Assembly (NCBI GenBank): GCA_029168955.1
Contig: JAPDOI010001338.1
Span: forward strand, 62,001-126,000
Reading direction: 5' to 3'
From: Aplectana chamaeleonis
Taxonomy: Eukaryota > Nematoda > Chromadorea > Rhabditida > Cosmocercidae
DNA length: 64,000 nt
The notes below the pieces were generated by a model that saw only the letters and a list, made by a program, of their open reading frames with translations, had not been told where the DNA came from and did not search any database. Shown piece after piece: positions 33,016 through 45,607 of the stretch (the stretch's first letter is position 1; every line of letters begins with the position of its first letter). A program made the translations under genes and the position numbers.

Positions 33016-33425
33016 TTTGAAGGCAGCGATCACGATATTCTCGGTGACTTTTCACAGTGAAATGATAGGCGAGAAGAATTCTAAGTTTTCAGTGTCGGAA
33101 AAAAGCTGCTTAGAAAGAGCTAGGAATGGACAAATAATGGATGCAAACAAGCGTTCTGAGATCACCGAAACGCCTCATGCCCCCTCACCGCCCCATCTAC
33201 GTGAAGAAATGAACATTTGAGGTGGTGAGAACATGAAATAATCAAGTCATGAAGTGCTGGTAAATGAGCTGATTGCTTCATTGCACTGATAGGCATCATC
33301 ATTCACAGCGGTCAAATCCTCCACGCTCAAAAGTCAACGTAAGCAGAGGTGACCCTCTTCTAGCATAAAAACACGGCTTTCGCGTTATCTTCAAGCACGC
33401 CTTGCTGTATAGGGCACCAGGGCAT
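33016..33425. mobile_element. TTAA-type MITE, family B, copy 2 (right end lost)
   Basis: Left end GAAGGCAGCGATCACGAT. Internal blocks CAGTGAAATGATAGGCGAGA, CTTCATTGCACTGATAGGC and TATAGGGCACCAG match 4531-4976. Similarity stops near 33425, before the terminal inverted repeat. Confidence 0.65.
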
Positions 33426-34105
33426 CATGCATAGCTCCATCTAGCGGAGGTGGTAGAACTGAACCACTGTGTGAACGCGGCTCAATGCGTGTGGTTGCGT
33501 CGCGGCCATTGCCGTCTAATAGCGCCGAAGGACTGAGCTACTGGTAAATGGTTTCCCTGAACTGAAATTCTACATGACAGCTCAAGAAATTCACGTAAAA
33601 GCGTGCTATGCATCACGAACAAATTATGTTCGTCTCTGTACGTTTGTTCCGCCTAGGTCCATGACTTGCCCACAATTTTTAACTTTTACGAACTCGGTTC
33701 TTTTCAGAAAGTTAGGGACTACTATCGAGCCCACAGTTTCGATCGAAAACGCGAAAAACGTTAACACGAATGTTCAGAGAACTACTGCAATTCAGAACAT
33801 AAAGTCTACATGAACATTTTCAAAGGGTCTACAATTTTGTCAGGATTCACCACTGCAGCAAGGGTAAAATTACTCACATTAATACGCTGATTGCCTATAC
33901 CTTTGTTTCGCTATCAAAACATAAATCTATCATTAATTGAAGATTGCGTTGCCTTGTTTTTCCGGTCAAAAATATGTAATTACGAAAAGAAGACGTTTTG
34001 AAAAACAAAAAAAAATTGGTTTTCTCAGAAATTTTTGGAATTTGAAATCGATTATTTTTCGTTCCTCGGTTTTTTTCGGTTTCAAAGTTTTTCGCACATA
34101 CCTGA
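33426..34105. other. No gene recognised
   Basis: Open frames at 33574-33813 and 33937-34134 lack motifs. 34005-34104 is TTTTTCGG/GAAAAA-rich and ends like the hAT-type mini-elements. Confidence 0.35.
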
Positions 34106-34109
34106 TTAA

Positions 34110-34597
34110 AGGCACACTACACCCTCGGATATGAATTTTAAGATTTTGATTTAATTGTGTAGTAGACCCCTCCCGCATAACAATTGCCAAATGCGAGATC
34201 TCAATTCCTACAAATAGGCGAGGTATAAGCGACCACCACAGGCCCGACCCCCTTCGCTCACCACCACAGGCCCGACCCCCTAACAGATTTTCGAACTCGA
34301 TAGCGGCTCGGTGGATGGATGAATTCCAACAAGTCGTCGTTGTTCAGTCCATTACAGGACTGTCTCCAAATCCTGGCTTTCTCTCACGCAACGATTGAGA
34401 ATGAAGAGAAATACAGGCCTGAGACAACTCGTCCACCAATTTTCCACCCTCAAAATCTAGGCATCTTTAAAGAGCCATAACTCTGTTCAGAGGGGGTCTT
34501 GGACGAATCGAGAGATACCACTGTGATCAGCGTATGACTCTCTTCAAGATAAGCATGAAATCTGAAAATTAATTATCAGAGTGTCCTGTGCCTTTGA
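34110..34597. mobile_element. TTAA-type MITE, family C, copy 1
   Basis: Left end TTAAAGGCACACTACACCCT (TTAA at 34106-34109), right end GAGTGTCCTGTGCCTTTGA. Matches 59058-59531 in order (GAGACAACTCGTCC, AGAGCCATAACTCTGTT, CCACTGTGATCAGCGTA). A 31-bp direct duplication (ACCACCACAGGCCCGACCCC) lies at 34228-34285. Confidence 0.7.
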
Positions 34598-36915
34598 GCC
34601 CCCTTACTGATTCCGAGTTTGGAGAGGTATCCCTCCTTGCTAGTCCTGATTTGGTGACAGCCAATAAAGAGAGTTCACCTCCACTGGTGCTCTTGCTTTT
34701 CCTATTCCCTTGAACTTGCAACGCTCTCCTATCCCGTGACCCGAGGATGTTACCTGGCATAAAACAAGTGTCCAGTGCTTCGGATGCCAAAGGAGGGTGC
34801 ACTTCTCCTGTTCGGGCCTCAGTTCTGTTAGGCATCATGACTCATCCTTTCGTTGGAATCTGTGCTCTGCCCAGAAACTCTGATTCCTTAATTACCAACC
34901 GCCCCCTCTCCATTGTTCACATTAATCCCAATGGCCTTCGCAACAAGTTATCTGAACACTCTCTATTCGCACGTTCTCATCACCCGGATGTTATCATGGT
35001 TCAAGGAACCAAGCTCTCTCCATCCACCACTTATCCCTAACCTAACATTCTGGGCTACACCGCCTATCACATGCCAAGGACAGCTCTTGGGGGCGGAGTG
35101 TCTACTTTTGTGCAATCAGCCTTACCTTCTCATATTATCCCTAATACTCCTAAGGACGGTACTCTCGACTACATTCCTGTCCACCTCCCCCCCAAAACCC
35201 CTTTATCTCTATTTACCATCTATATTCCTCCTATATCATCTTGTCCCCCCTCTTATAATTCTATTCCCCTCCTTAAGCAGTTGTACGACTGCTCACTCTC
35301 CCCTTCAGCTGTCTTTGCGGGTGACGTCAATGCTCACACGTTCTGTTCCGCTCTTGATTCTGACGCCAGAGGAAGATGTAGAAGAATGGGCTGAGGAGTG
35401 TGACCTGGTTATCCTCAATGATGACCAGCCCACTCGTCTCCCTGCCAACGGCCGACCTTCTAGCCCAGATATCTCTCTTGTGTCATCCAATCTCTCTAAT
35501 GCTTGCACGTGGTCCATATCCACAACTCTCCAGTGATCACATTCCCGTCTTTGTCTATATTGATCTCTCTGACTCTCATGCCCCTTGCTCTGGTTTTCGT
35601 CATCGTACTTATCTTAATTTAGGCCTAGCAGACTGGATCCTGTTCAGAGATGTTGCACTCCGCCATGAGGTCGACTTCCCATGGAATGATGATGTTCATC
35701 AGAAAAAGCGCCATCTAACAAGTGCCATCCGCAAGGCCACGAAAGCAGCAATTCCTGAGGGTGGTGTCAAGACCTTTTTTACAAATGTCAGCAGGGAAAT
35801 ACTGCAGAAGATAAGAACCAGAGATGAGAAGAGAGCCGCAGACCATCTGGACCCAGAGATTGCTGTGCTGGATAATGAGATCAAACAGGATCTGGATAAG
35901 AACAAGAGAGAATGCTGGGAGAAGTTCACTGAAAAGCTGAATTTCAAGGCGGACGGAACTACGACATGGAAAGTGTTGAGGAAAAATTCCGGAAAGTCCG
36001 CTCCCCCGATGAGCTCCACTATTGAGTTCGAGGAGAACGTCTTCAAATCAGGGAAAGCGGCTGCTTACGCACTCGGCAAGAATTCTTTCATCACAGGTCC
36101 CAAGCGAGGAGTTCAAAGCAGAGTAACGGCTAGAGAGCTGAGCCGGTTGCCGCTCAAGAACGCTTCTGAAGTCTTCACTCTCACCCAAGTGGAGAAGGCT
36201 ATCAAAAAAATGCGGAATTCGAAGGCTATCAGACCTGACGGTATCTCCGCAGCCATCCTGAAGAAGCTTCCGCATGGAACTTCTACCGATGCTTGCAGAT
36301 ACCATTAACACTTCTTTTCCGAACCTGCATTCTACCTCAAGCTTGGAAGACAGCTAACGTGATACTGTTGCTGAAGCCAGGCAAGTCTCAAAGTGCGGCA
36401 AAAGGCTTTCGACCAATTAGCCTTTATCTCCCGGTCTCCAAATTAGCTGAAAAGTTGATCGTGAGGACCAGGCTGATCAAAATGAGCGACAGCAGCATCA
36501 GCATGGGTTCAGGAAACTTCACTATACTACCACTGCTCTATTGGAGATCGTGAGCTTTGCGGTCGATGGATTCAACTGAAGAAAGCCCCCAAGAACGGTG
36601 GCCGGCGCCCTCGACCTGACTAAAGCATCTGACTCTGTTGACGTGGTACTGCTGTCCGACAAACTGTTGAAGTCCTCGCTGCCATCCTGGCAGAAGCGAT
36701 GGATTGCAGCGTTTACTAAAGGCCGTCGCACTAAGGTTCAGTTCTAAAATTACGTATCCGATAGCATTCAAATAGCAACCGGTTTTCCGCAAGGTGGAGT
36801 GTTGTCTCCTGCCCTATTTAGCTTGTATCTTGAGGATCTACCCAAGCCACCTCAGGAAATAAAGATTGTTTTGTACGCCGACGACATCACCATCCGTCGG
36901 CAAGGCAAAACTTAA

Positions 36916-37402
36916 AGGCAGTGTTCACGCAAAGAATCGTTTCTCTACTTTCCTACCTATTTTGAAGACGGTCCCATGCTGATTCCAATGATGTTTTTGG
37001 AATCGTACAAGACCTTCAAGGAACGGAGTTATGGTCCCTCAAAAATTGAGCTAGGGAAGCATGGTGGACGAGTTGTCCGAGGCGTGTAACTTCCGTCTTT
37101 TGCAGCTGATGTATGCGAGCTGACCTGAGCAAAGAGAGAAGTCGAGAGTGAAGAGAGGAACGGGGCCAATAATCGAAAAACCATCGCTCATCTCACTATC
37201 TCGAGCATTCATTTGTTCACGTCGGTAGGCGTGGAAAGCGCATCTGGGGTGTGACGAGCTGACGGTTGTTCAACTTTGTGGCCGTAGGGGACCGTTCCGA
37301 GCTCATTTTTCCAAGTTTTTTCAACTTTAGGGTTGAGCTAGGCCCCGCAGCCGCCGATCTCCATCGAAAAATCAGACATGGTTTGTATCGTGGACACTGC
37401 TT
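36916..37402. mobile_element. TTAA-flanked MITE inside LINE copy 1
   Basis: TTAA at 36912-36915 and 37403-37406. Ends AAGGCAGTGTTCACG and ATCGTGGACACTGCTT are inverted. The middle includes GGAGTTATGGTCCCTC, echoing the GCCATAACTC block of family C. It sits in the RT gene just after the YADD motif and is accompanied by loss of about 115 LINE codons. Confidence 0.7.
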
Positions 37403-37753
37403 TTAATATTCTGAGAGCTCTCGGAGGAACATCATGGAGAAGCAGCCGAGAGACTATATTGAGAACCTGCAGAGCAATACTTCAGCCGGCTTTGGAATAT
37501 GCGGCATCAGTGTGGCAGAACCTAGTGTCAGACAGCTCCTGGAATGAGGTGCAGCGTTTACAGAATGCTGCGCTTGGAATTGCGACCGGATGTGCAAGGA
37601 GCTCCCCAATCGAACATCTCCACGCAGAGGCCTGCATATTGCCAGTCAAGGAGCATTGCGAACTCCAGGCACAGCAGATGTATATTAACGTTCTGAGGCA
37701 GCCGAATCATCTGACATAGAGAATCATGAAGCCCATTAGAGAGAGGTCGGTTA

Positions 37754-38461
37754 CTCAGAAAAATCAAGACAAGTTACTTGTAACATAAATGTAACTTACT
37801 TGAATGTCTCAAGTAACTTAGATTTATATTGCATGTAACATACATTTATATTACATGTAACTTAAATTTATACTGCATGTAAGTTACACTTATGTTACAT
37901 GTAACTTACTTCTATAGTTTCACCATGGGTGGCCATCACGTGACGCAGACGACACGCGACGCAGAAAGCGCCTCCCAGAACACACACTACGCAAAAATAT
38001 GCTGTGCGGGGCCTTCCCTGCTGGTGTGGGGTCAGATACCTCAAACTTGGGTAATTGAACCAACAGCAACGCCAGTCGTAAGCCTGACCCCGCGAGTGCG
38101 TCGCACATTCCCCTTGGAAACATCTTCTCGGCCGATTTAATTTACTTGCGACTTATATTGTGCCATTTAAGTTACATGTAACACATTGGAGACGCACTGG
38201 ACACAGTGTCCTCTCAAAAACCGAAAACAAGTTACTTGTAACATGTCTGAGCCGATGTAAGTTACTTGCGACTTATCTCAGGTAATTTAAGATACATATA
38301 ACATTTAAGAGGCGTACCGTACTCAGTGTACCGCCGATATGTTACATGTAACCTAAATAACCTGAGATAAGTCGCAAGTAAATTATATTGGCTCAGATAT
38401 GTTACAGGTAACTTGATTCCGGCATTTTATGTTAGAAGTAACTTGTTTTAATTCTTCTGAG
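37754..38461. mobile_element. 708-bp TA-flanked palindromic element with a central SL1-like sequence
   Basis: Ends CTCAGAAAAATCAAGACAAG.. and ..CTTGTTTTAATTCTTCTGAG are inverted for about 36 bp. TA stands on both sides (37752-37753 and 38462-38463), and removing the element with one TA restores the LINE reading frame (ERSV-RTPFVDA). TA duplication suggests a Tc1/mariner-type target. The arms are full of AAGTTACTTGTAAC and GTTACATGTAACTTA words. The middle (37920-38140) is unique, GC-rich and contains an SL1-like sequence on the minus strand (38040-38061). No transposase. Confidence 0.8.
38040..38061 (-). ncRNA. SL1-like sequence with GT donor (element at 37754)
   Basis: On the minus strand the 22 nt differ from the nematode spliced leader SL1 (as I recall it) at one position only, the fifth base (C for T), and are followed directly by GTATCTGACC, that is by a 5' splice-site-like GTA as in an SL RNA gene. 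About 42 nt further is ATATTTTTGCG, an Sm-site-like run. Whether a complete, expressed SL RNA gene is present cannot be judged from sequence alone. Confidence 0.6.
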
Positions 38462-38890
38462 TAGGACGCCGTTCGTAGATGCTCTTCGCAAAGTTGTTGT
38501 ACAGAGGTGGGCCGACTCCAACATGGAAAGGCTTCGTCTTCTGCGTGAGGAGCACACCCAGTTTGTTCGAGGATATCTGGAGAAGGCGGCTGTGAACGCT
38601 ATCTTAGGAGCAGTGCCGCCTCGGGTTAGCGAGTCAGGGTCTCAACTCGGCAGGCGAGCCAGATGTGCTCTTGCCTCGCTGCGCTGTGGTCACTATATTC
38701 TGCTCATGTCTTACGTCAACAAGATCGACAGCAGCCGACCAGGCGCATGCCCGGACTTTGGTGCTCCCGGACACGACACGGCGCACTCGTTTTACCTACC
38801 TCCTTATCAACAATGGACCTTTGGACGATTCCTGTAAAGGCCGCCCAGTTCCTCAACCTATGACAAAAACCAGTTTGAGGCTGCAGAATA

Positions 38891-39158
38891 AGAAGAAGCA
38901 TTCATTGAACCACTATTATCAATTATTCGCAAAAAATTGTCGACTTCGACTATTAGTCGACTTATTTCCTGAAAAACTGATTTTTGTGAATGCACTGAAT
39001 TCTACTTTGTCATCAATTATGAGAAGACTTTTTTTTTAACCTGATGCCTGAAAACCGAATTCAGCTCAAACCATCCTGACTCTGGAGAGAAAGATTGATT
39101 TTCTGGATGATTCGAAATTATTCGATGCCCAAGAAGAGTTTGCGCAATTATTTTAGTC
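38891..39158. other. No feature recognised
   Basis: AT-rich sequence between the LINE 3' tail and the SINE-like copy, with a local TCGACTTCGACTATTAGTCGA palindromic patch. Confidence 0.35.
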
Positions 39159-39159
39159 T

Positions 39160-39285
39160 GATGAATGGATCGGGCTGCGACGGCAGATCACCCTGCGCGA
39201 ATCGGAACCCGATTCTCCAGTGAGGCTGCCATCCCCGTACGGCCAGCCACCTGGTCCATGCGTCAGACTAGAACGAAAACGGAAA
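39160..39285 (-). mobile_element. SINE-like repeat 'B', copy 2
   Basis: On the minus strand: GACGCATGGACCAGG, TGGCCGTACGG (A-box-like), GGTTCCGATTCGCGC (B-box-like), GGTGATCTGCC and the end CCATTCATCAGACT. Same layout as 2985-3150 and 61738-61878. Confidence 0.55.
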
Positions 39286-39289
39286 CGAT

Positions 39290-39358
39290 ATACTGTATAG
39301 GGTGGGTCCACTTTTCAATTATGTGGAACACTCAGATTTCGTCCCTGAGCTTGGACTG
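39290..39358. mobile_element. Right-end fragment of MITE family C
   Basis: Ends GAGCTTGGACTGTGCCTTTA, matching the right end of family C at 59515-59535. Confidence 0.45.
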
Positions 39359-39453
39359 TGCCTTTATCTGTCGCAGTAGCAAAGGAGGTGAGCTCATCGT
39401 ATCAATAGCCGCGCAGAGTGGGGGGAATTATGTCATTATCGCGATGCCTCATC

Positions 39454-40456
<1,003 letters not shown>

Positions 40457-41505
40457 GCAAAAGCAAGAGAGGGAGTCGATGTCGAGTAGTGCATTAGTCA
40501 AATCTGCAAGGAGGTCCAAACCTGTAATGAACAGACTCGCCCCGTCCAATCACGTCCGACCGTGCACCTAGCAGCCAGGCTCCCTTGATCGGCTATGAGC
40601 CTGCTTCGGCGAACATGAGACGGAGAGTGGGCGTTTCCCAGTTCCTTGGTAATATTAAATTGTCTAACTATAAGTGAATGACATTGACCCTGAATATTAA
40701 CATTCAACATTACATAGAACACATACGAGCACACGACGTGGTAAACCTCGATGCAGTTGTTCAATGGAAGTCTGTTGACGGAATTTGACCCTGGTTATTT
40801 CTCTGAACCTCCAAATCTTGTCATTCTTGCAGGTAAGTGAACGTAATAGAAAACGCATTTCAGAACTCAACCACTTCTAGTAAACTCGAAAAATCTCTAG
40901 TGAGCTTTAAATTCCAAATATAAGCTGCGGGGGAGCAGCGGGCTTCGGTGAAATGTATCTGGTGGTAAGGATATTTTGACGTAAAAGCGGTCACTGCTTG
41001 ATGTGATAATCGAATTCAAATGCTTACAAAAAACCACCGAGAGCTTGGCTATTTGTTTCCTATAGGAACTCAGACTCTACGACTCATGTCAGAGCGAAAC
41101 GCGTTAACACCTTCAGTTGATTCTGAACCGTTCGTGAGATATGAGCAGTTTCCCAGCAACTGTTCAATGCATTTATCTACTCTCTTGATTGGAAATATAG
41201 CCAAAGAGCGGGGATGGTTGAGAGAGTAATGCTTTGGAATACTAAGCGATGAGGCAAGGCTTGGATTCCGGTTGTGATTTTTTTGATTTACAAAATCACT
41301 TGCTTTCAACCGGTTTTTTAGCCATGAGGCTTCTCCTTAACGCTTTGACTAGCTTTTTCCGATCTCCTTGAATTTACAATTTCTATCGCGTGAATCCATG
41401 CATTATATAACAATTTTCCTCATTTCATTCACCGAACTATTATTCTCACCTCCATTTCGGGTTCATAAAGAAATATTGTAATGTGAATTCTTTGCCACTT
41501 TCTAT
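40457..41505. other. No gene recognised
   Basis: Open frames at 41020-41229 and 41070-41309 overlap on both strands without motifs. Nothing else supported. Confidence 0.3.
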
Positions 41506-41509
41506 TATT

Positions 41510-41960
41510 CCGCACACGTTTTTTTTTCTGCACTGTCTGAGATATTCTTGTGCATGATGCTCGTAGGCACGCTCGGGATGCTGCCGTGGAGATGGCGTGA
41601 AGCCTGTGTCTTGAGGACGCGCTGTTCGGGTAGGATTGAGAAGTTCGTAGCGCTCTCATGTGTTCATCAAGCCATTAGCGTAGAGGTCTACTTGTTTCGC
41701 GATGTAAAACTCTGCGTCACACTGGACAGCGTCGCACTGGATTCTATATACTCCGTCCAGAATCTGACAGATTTTGACATCTCCAACACAGTAACCGCGA
41801 TCGCTTTTGTTACATCGGTCTTCATGTGGTCTCGATGACGTCAGGAGCCGACACAGCGTGGCAGGAGTGCGGAGTATTAGGCGGAGAGGAGGTTTGACGA
41901 ACGGACCGCCACATTGACATCTTCAGCAAACAACCCATTAACCCATTCAAGATCACGTGT
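41510..41960 (-). pseudogene. Second Penelope-like relic (linker plus GIY-YIG domain)
   Basis: On the minus strand from about 41960: FAEDVNVAVR, TLCRLLTSSR..EDRC, GVYRIQCD..EFYIAKQ (degraded GIY-YIG core) and EH-MRALRTSQSYPNSASSRHR. These match, in order, the element at 7606-8599. Several frameshifts and stops are present and the catalytic GIY-YIG tract is mutated. Ends in an A-rich tract near 41510-41525. Confidence 0.75.
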
Positions 41961-42234
41961 CTTACCGGTGGGACATGTTTTTCAAGAATTGACTTCTCCG
42001 CCGCAAGAAGGAACCTACAAACCTAAATATGATTAAATCGTTGACCTACCCTAGCCTTGAATACAAACCTCGTGGTCCGCCGGTAGGCCAAACGCAACAA
42101 CGGATTTGAACCTTTTCAGAAACACCGTTAGTTGAGGTGGAAGAAAAAAAAACGTCTGTGTAGCCGTTTCAGAAGTACCTTATAATTTATTTTTGGTTCT
42201 ATCGCTACCTTTTATGTTTGACTTACTTGACTTA
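41961..42234. other. No feature recognised
   Basis: Short unassigned stretch, AT-rich from 42140. Confidence 0.3.
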
Positions 42235-42745
42235 AACGGTTGGCTTTCGCCTGACGCGGTCATTCCGCATCTTCACCGAGGTGTACCGTCCTAGTTGTCA
42301 GCCGTGTCCATTTGTCACGGTCCTCAGCCACAATTTGAACACAATCCATCCATTGGTCGCTATTCCACTTCCTGCAAAGTAAAATATCGCGCCTGAATCG
42401 CCTTTCAATGCAGAGTGATTTCGAATCCTCCCTAACCACATCCGGCCAAAACCTTCGCTTACGTCCAGGCGGCCGTTACCAGACAGGACTCGGAAGCATT
42501 CTTAGAGCGTGTTGAACAAGACGATCTGGCGGACTTCTTAAAATATGCCCCAACAGACGAAGACGACCTTCCGTTGACGCTTGAGATGGCATTGGGAGAT
42601 GTTGGCACCTTCCTCGTGTCAAACGTTGATGTAAGGCGTCAACCTCGTTGTAGAGATCTTCGTTGTGGCATATCCGCGGCCAGAAATACCCGAGCAAACG
42701 TCTGCATTTTGCGTCTAGACCGTTCTGTTATCCAGAACTTCTATT
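42235..42745 (-). pseudogene. RTE-type LINE reverse transcriptase C-terminus
   Basis: Minus strand reads LLGYFWPRICHNEDLYNEVD, RLRLLGHILRSPPDRLVQHALRMLP (42520-42590), then after a frameshift near 42475 PPGRKRRFWPDVVREDSKSL, RKWNSDQWMDCVQIVAEDRDKW and TVHLGEDAE. This is the conserved C-terminal block of nematode RTE elements (GHILRRPxDRLV .. GRKRKFW..V.EDL .. WNSDEW). The RT core and endonuclease are absent or too decayed to see; stops are present near the 3' end. Confidence 0.82.
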
Positions 42746-42860
42746 CATATATACTGTAAGCACACGGACACCGTACATGCTAGCTACCTTCAAAGCGATC
42801 GATCTTCGTGCAATTCTGACTGGTGTCATATGCGACACTTTCCGACAAAGATGAGCCCCT
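42690..42860. repeat. Repeat shared with 52262-52420
   Basis: CTGCATT(T/C)TGCGTCTAGA, GTTCTGTTATCCAG, CTGTAA.CACACGGACA, a GCTACCTTCAAAGC block and TTCTGACTGGTGTC occur in the same order at both places. It overlaps the upstream part of the RTE relic, so it may be a further decayed RTE segment. Confidence 0.6.
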
Positions 42861-42894
42861 TGGTTTCCATGTTTGGTTTATGAACAAATAGAAA

Positions 42895-43090
42895 CAGTGT
42901 AAAACTGAACTGCTTCGAGGCAGGCAAAGAGAAGCACAACAGCCTCACTAGGGAACCTCGTAACCCATGTATGGGCCTTTGAAAATCTTTTAGTGCTTCT
43001 CGCTCGATTCGGACACGCTCTTTCCAATTCTGTCATTGGATTTTGCAACGGTTCCCAAATTAACAAGTTATTACTCGTTAAAGTTACTAC
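42895..43090 (-). repeat. Repeat with conserved reading frame, partner at 50175-50345
   Basis: The minus strand here and the plus strand at 50175-50345 align (TAATAACTTGTTAA, AAATCCAATGA, GTCCGAATCGA, CCCATACATGG). Translated in the same frame, both read NPM..xE.A.PNR.R....RxSxAHTW. This may be a scrap of a coding mobile element; I do not recognise the protein. Confidence 0.5.
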
Positions 43091-44199
43091 CTTGTAATCT
43101 GCTAGTTAGCTATTGATTTTGGGATGACTTTACCATTTTCATTGCAAGTTGAGTAGGTATATTTATATTGAGCACACCATATCCAGCAATAAATAACCCT
43201 AAAGCGGAGGTCTGTGTTAATGGAGATAAGTCATTGGCTCGAAGTTTTCACCTCTATTTAGCTCCACACCGACGGATGGAGGAGCAGGTAGGGAGCGGAG
43301 GGTAGAGGCAGGCGAGCAGCATCTCGATTCCCTACACTGCCAATATTCGTCCAATCCTTTGCAACAAAGCGCAAAACGATGTTTTTCTATCATTGGAACG
43401 ATTAATTTGCTTCATTTTCGCAGCGTTCAGAAGACTCAGAAATTGAGAACTTTTTGAAGTATTTTGTATTATATTAAAAACTGCGCCTGAATGCCTGTGT
43501 ACAAGCTCAGACATTCGCCGTTGTCTACAGGCCGTTGTTCCGCCGAAAATAAGTCATTGCTGGCAAACAAGCTGAGCTACGCGGTGGCGTGCCGGTGTGC
43601 TGTTGAACAGGGGCCGACAGTCTACTAAACATTCCATAGACCAGCAAAAACTCTGACTGCTGAAACTCAATGCAGATATGGTTGGATGTCTACGGAACGT
43701 CAAATATAGATGTCCACGGCTCTCCAGGTCGATGAACAGCTCTACAGAACGCTGTTTCGAAATCTTGCGGCACTGAAGCGTTCAGGCAAGAAATTCGAAG
43801 TCTTTCTCCGCACAGCAGTCTCACACCATTCATGTTTAAAAGTTATCCGTATTTTTCCGAACTCTCCTGTTTTGATTCAATGTGGATTATGGACTTGTTC
43901 TCGCAAAACGAAAAAATCTCATATTTCTTTTTGAAGTGATTATACCTTAGAATCATAATGTCCTGTCTACAGATTAATGCACCATGCGTTTTATTTCAAC
44001 TACCTAAGAGGACTGAGACAAAGAGTTAAACAATACGTACGAAGAAAGTCAGCGGGTACTGTTTTTGAAACCTTTGCTTGCTCTGATCAGTTTTTAGCCT
44101 GTCCGATGAAGCTGCTTTAAAAATATAAAAACTTTCTGCGATGAACGAATTCAGATTCCAGTCATAAACGGAAAAGAGATGTTGTGTTGCTGGAGAAAG
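43091..44199. other. No gene recognised
   Basis: No exon, RNA gene or element boundary could be supported. Confidence 0.3.
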
Positions 44200-44470
44200 T
44201 TCCAATTTTTTGGGACATCAATGAATGAAAACACGTAAAAAATTTGAGAACTTCATTGCTGAAATGGTATCAGATTTTTTTTGCATTTTTCGTGTTTTCT
44301 GGTGTAGAAAACATGGTAATAAATGTTCAAAAATCTAATCTAATCGTATGAAAGCAGTACTAAACAATAAAGTTGAAATCTCATCACCGTTTTCTAGCTT
44401 CATTGGAAAGCTTTTTATTTTTTAAATATTCTTTTTTTAAATTTTTACATAAAACTTTGGTTCTTCAAAA
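44200..44470 (-). repeat. Dispersed AT-rich repeat, copy 2 (partner 525-790)
   Basis: Inverted relative to 525-790 with the same order of blocks. See that entry. Roughly 70% identical by eye. Confidence 0.55.
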
Positions 44471-44658
44471 ACTCAATTCAAATTTTGTGTTTACCGCCAA
44501 GTTTGCGAAGTGATCCTCTGTAGGAAAAAATTGATTTCGCTCCAGCCAGTGCTCCTTAACATTACTCAACCCGTACAAACAACCACATCACATACGAGAT
44601 ATACGAAGCAGCGCTACAAAACTTGAGTGATGACGTCATAAGGCGGGCTGACGCTTAA

Positions 44659-45097
44659 AGTCAGTGCTCACGATAGATTTCTTTTCCGATATCTCCACGG
44701 TTTACGGAAGGTCTCGTGACCAGTAGAGCAAGGCATGCATAGAAAGGAGGCGAAAGCCACGTTTTTGAGCCAAAATAGGCCCTCCGTTGTTCGAGTTATT
44801 TTTTGAGCGTGGAGGAATTGACCGCTATGAAGCATGATGTATATCAGTGCAAACAAATGATCAGCTCACTCATCAGCACTTCCTTGACTTGATCATTCCT
44901 GTAATCTGAGTGTTCATTTGTTCACATTGAGGGGGCGGACCGGGATAGGTAGGCGCAACGGGATAAATTTCAAAGTCGTTTTTATCGAAATCTGACCCGT
45001 TTTCGCAGCTTTCTTCGCACCTATCCCTTCCGGCGTCCTCCAGCTTAGAATTTCACACTAAAAATCTCGACAACGAGATTCATCGTGGACACTGCCT
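44659..45097. mobile_element. TTAA-type MITE, family B, copy 3 (inverted)
   Basis: TTAA at 44655-44658 and 45098-45101. Left end AAGTCAGTGCTCACGAT, right end ATCGTGGACACTGCCT. Interior blocks GATATCTCCACGGTTTACGG, GAGCGTGGAGGAATTGACC and CATTTGTTCA are the reverse complement of 4531-4976. Confidence 0.75.
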
Positions 45098-45101
45098 TTA
45101 A

Positions 45102-45607
45102 CTGGGACGGCGAAGTCAGGTTCGTGGACTGTTGGTAGAATGTGATCGCGGAATCGAGGATGGAGATCTTCCTCCGATGGAATATTCACGGGAACTGCGC
45201 TTTCGCGGATGGACTGTCTACGGCACCATGTGGATGGGCGACAGCCAGTCGTCGAGGGGCGATCTCTGCCATTTTGAATTTCTACAGAGAGCATTGCGTG
45301 AGGTTACATCTCATTCGTGCCCTGTACACAACGGCGAACGTCTGAGAGGCTGTCAGCACAGTTTGACCACTAATCAGTGATCCCCGGTTGACATAGAGTG
45401 CATGCCACGCGGCCCATGCCGCCAAAAAGGAACATGTATATCATCCGATCGTCACGGCTTTCTCAAGGGCAAAGGTTGGTTCAATCCTCCTTGTGGAATT
45501 CGGAAAGTCCATGAACAGCGAGGCCGATAGGACCAAAAAAAGATAGCGGACAAGCTCGCACTGATTCTCCGGGACTGCATAACGTCGTTGAAACCGTTTC
45601 AGGAGCA
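45102..45607. other. Unassigned stretch upstream of LINE copy 2
   Basis: No feature recognised except RHGFLKG-like coding at about 45449-45470, which may be a scrap of the LINE RT upstream of the clear similarity. Confidence 0.3.

Larger units (their letters stand above)
34600..38890 (+). pseudogene. LINE copy 1: apurinic endonuclease plus reverse transcriptase, interrupted twice
   Basis: Non-LTR retrotransposon of the Jockey/I/CR1 group (clade uncertain). Endonuclease: SIVHINPNGLRNKL (34904-34945), GGVSTFVQSALP, AGDVNAHTFCSALD and LSSDHIPVF (about 35533). RT: FRPISLYLPVSKLAEKL (36409-36457), [34 protein letters not shown] and YADDITI (36874-36894). After two insertions (36912-37406 and 37752-38463) the C-terminal part continues ([24 protein letters not shown], a degraded CxxC..H..C knuckle) to the stop at 38862-38864, followed by an AAGAAGAAG tail near 38890. 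At least three frameshifts and several stops break it. The stretch between YADDITI and NILRALGG (about 115 codons in the third copy) is missing beside the first insertion. A 5' piece with LTDSEFGEVSLL may reach back to 34600. Confidence 0.85.

Noticed and set aside
37780..37915. Direct and inverted AAGTTACTTGTAAC words as a possible CRISPR-like or iteron array
   Set aside because: They are irregularly spaced, lie in both orientations, and belong to the arms of the TA-flanked palindromic element.
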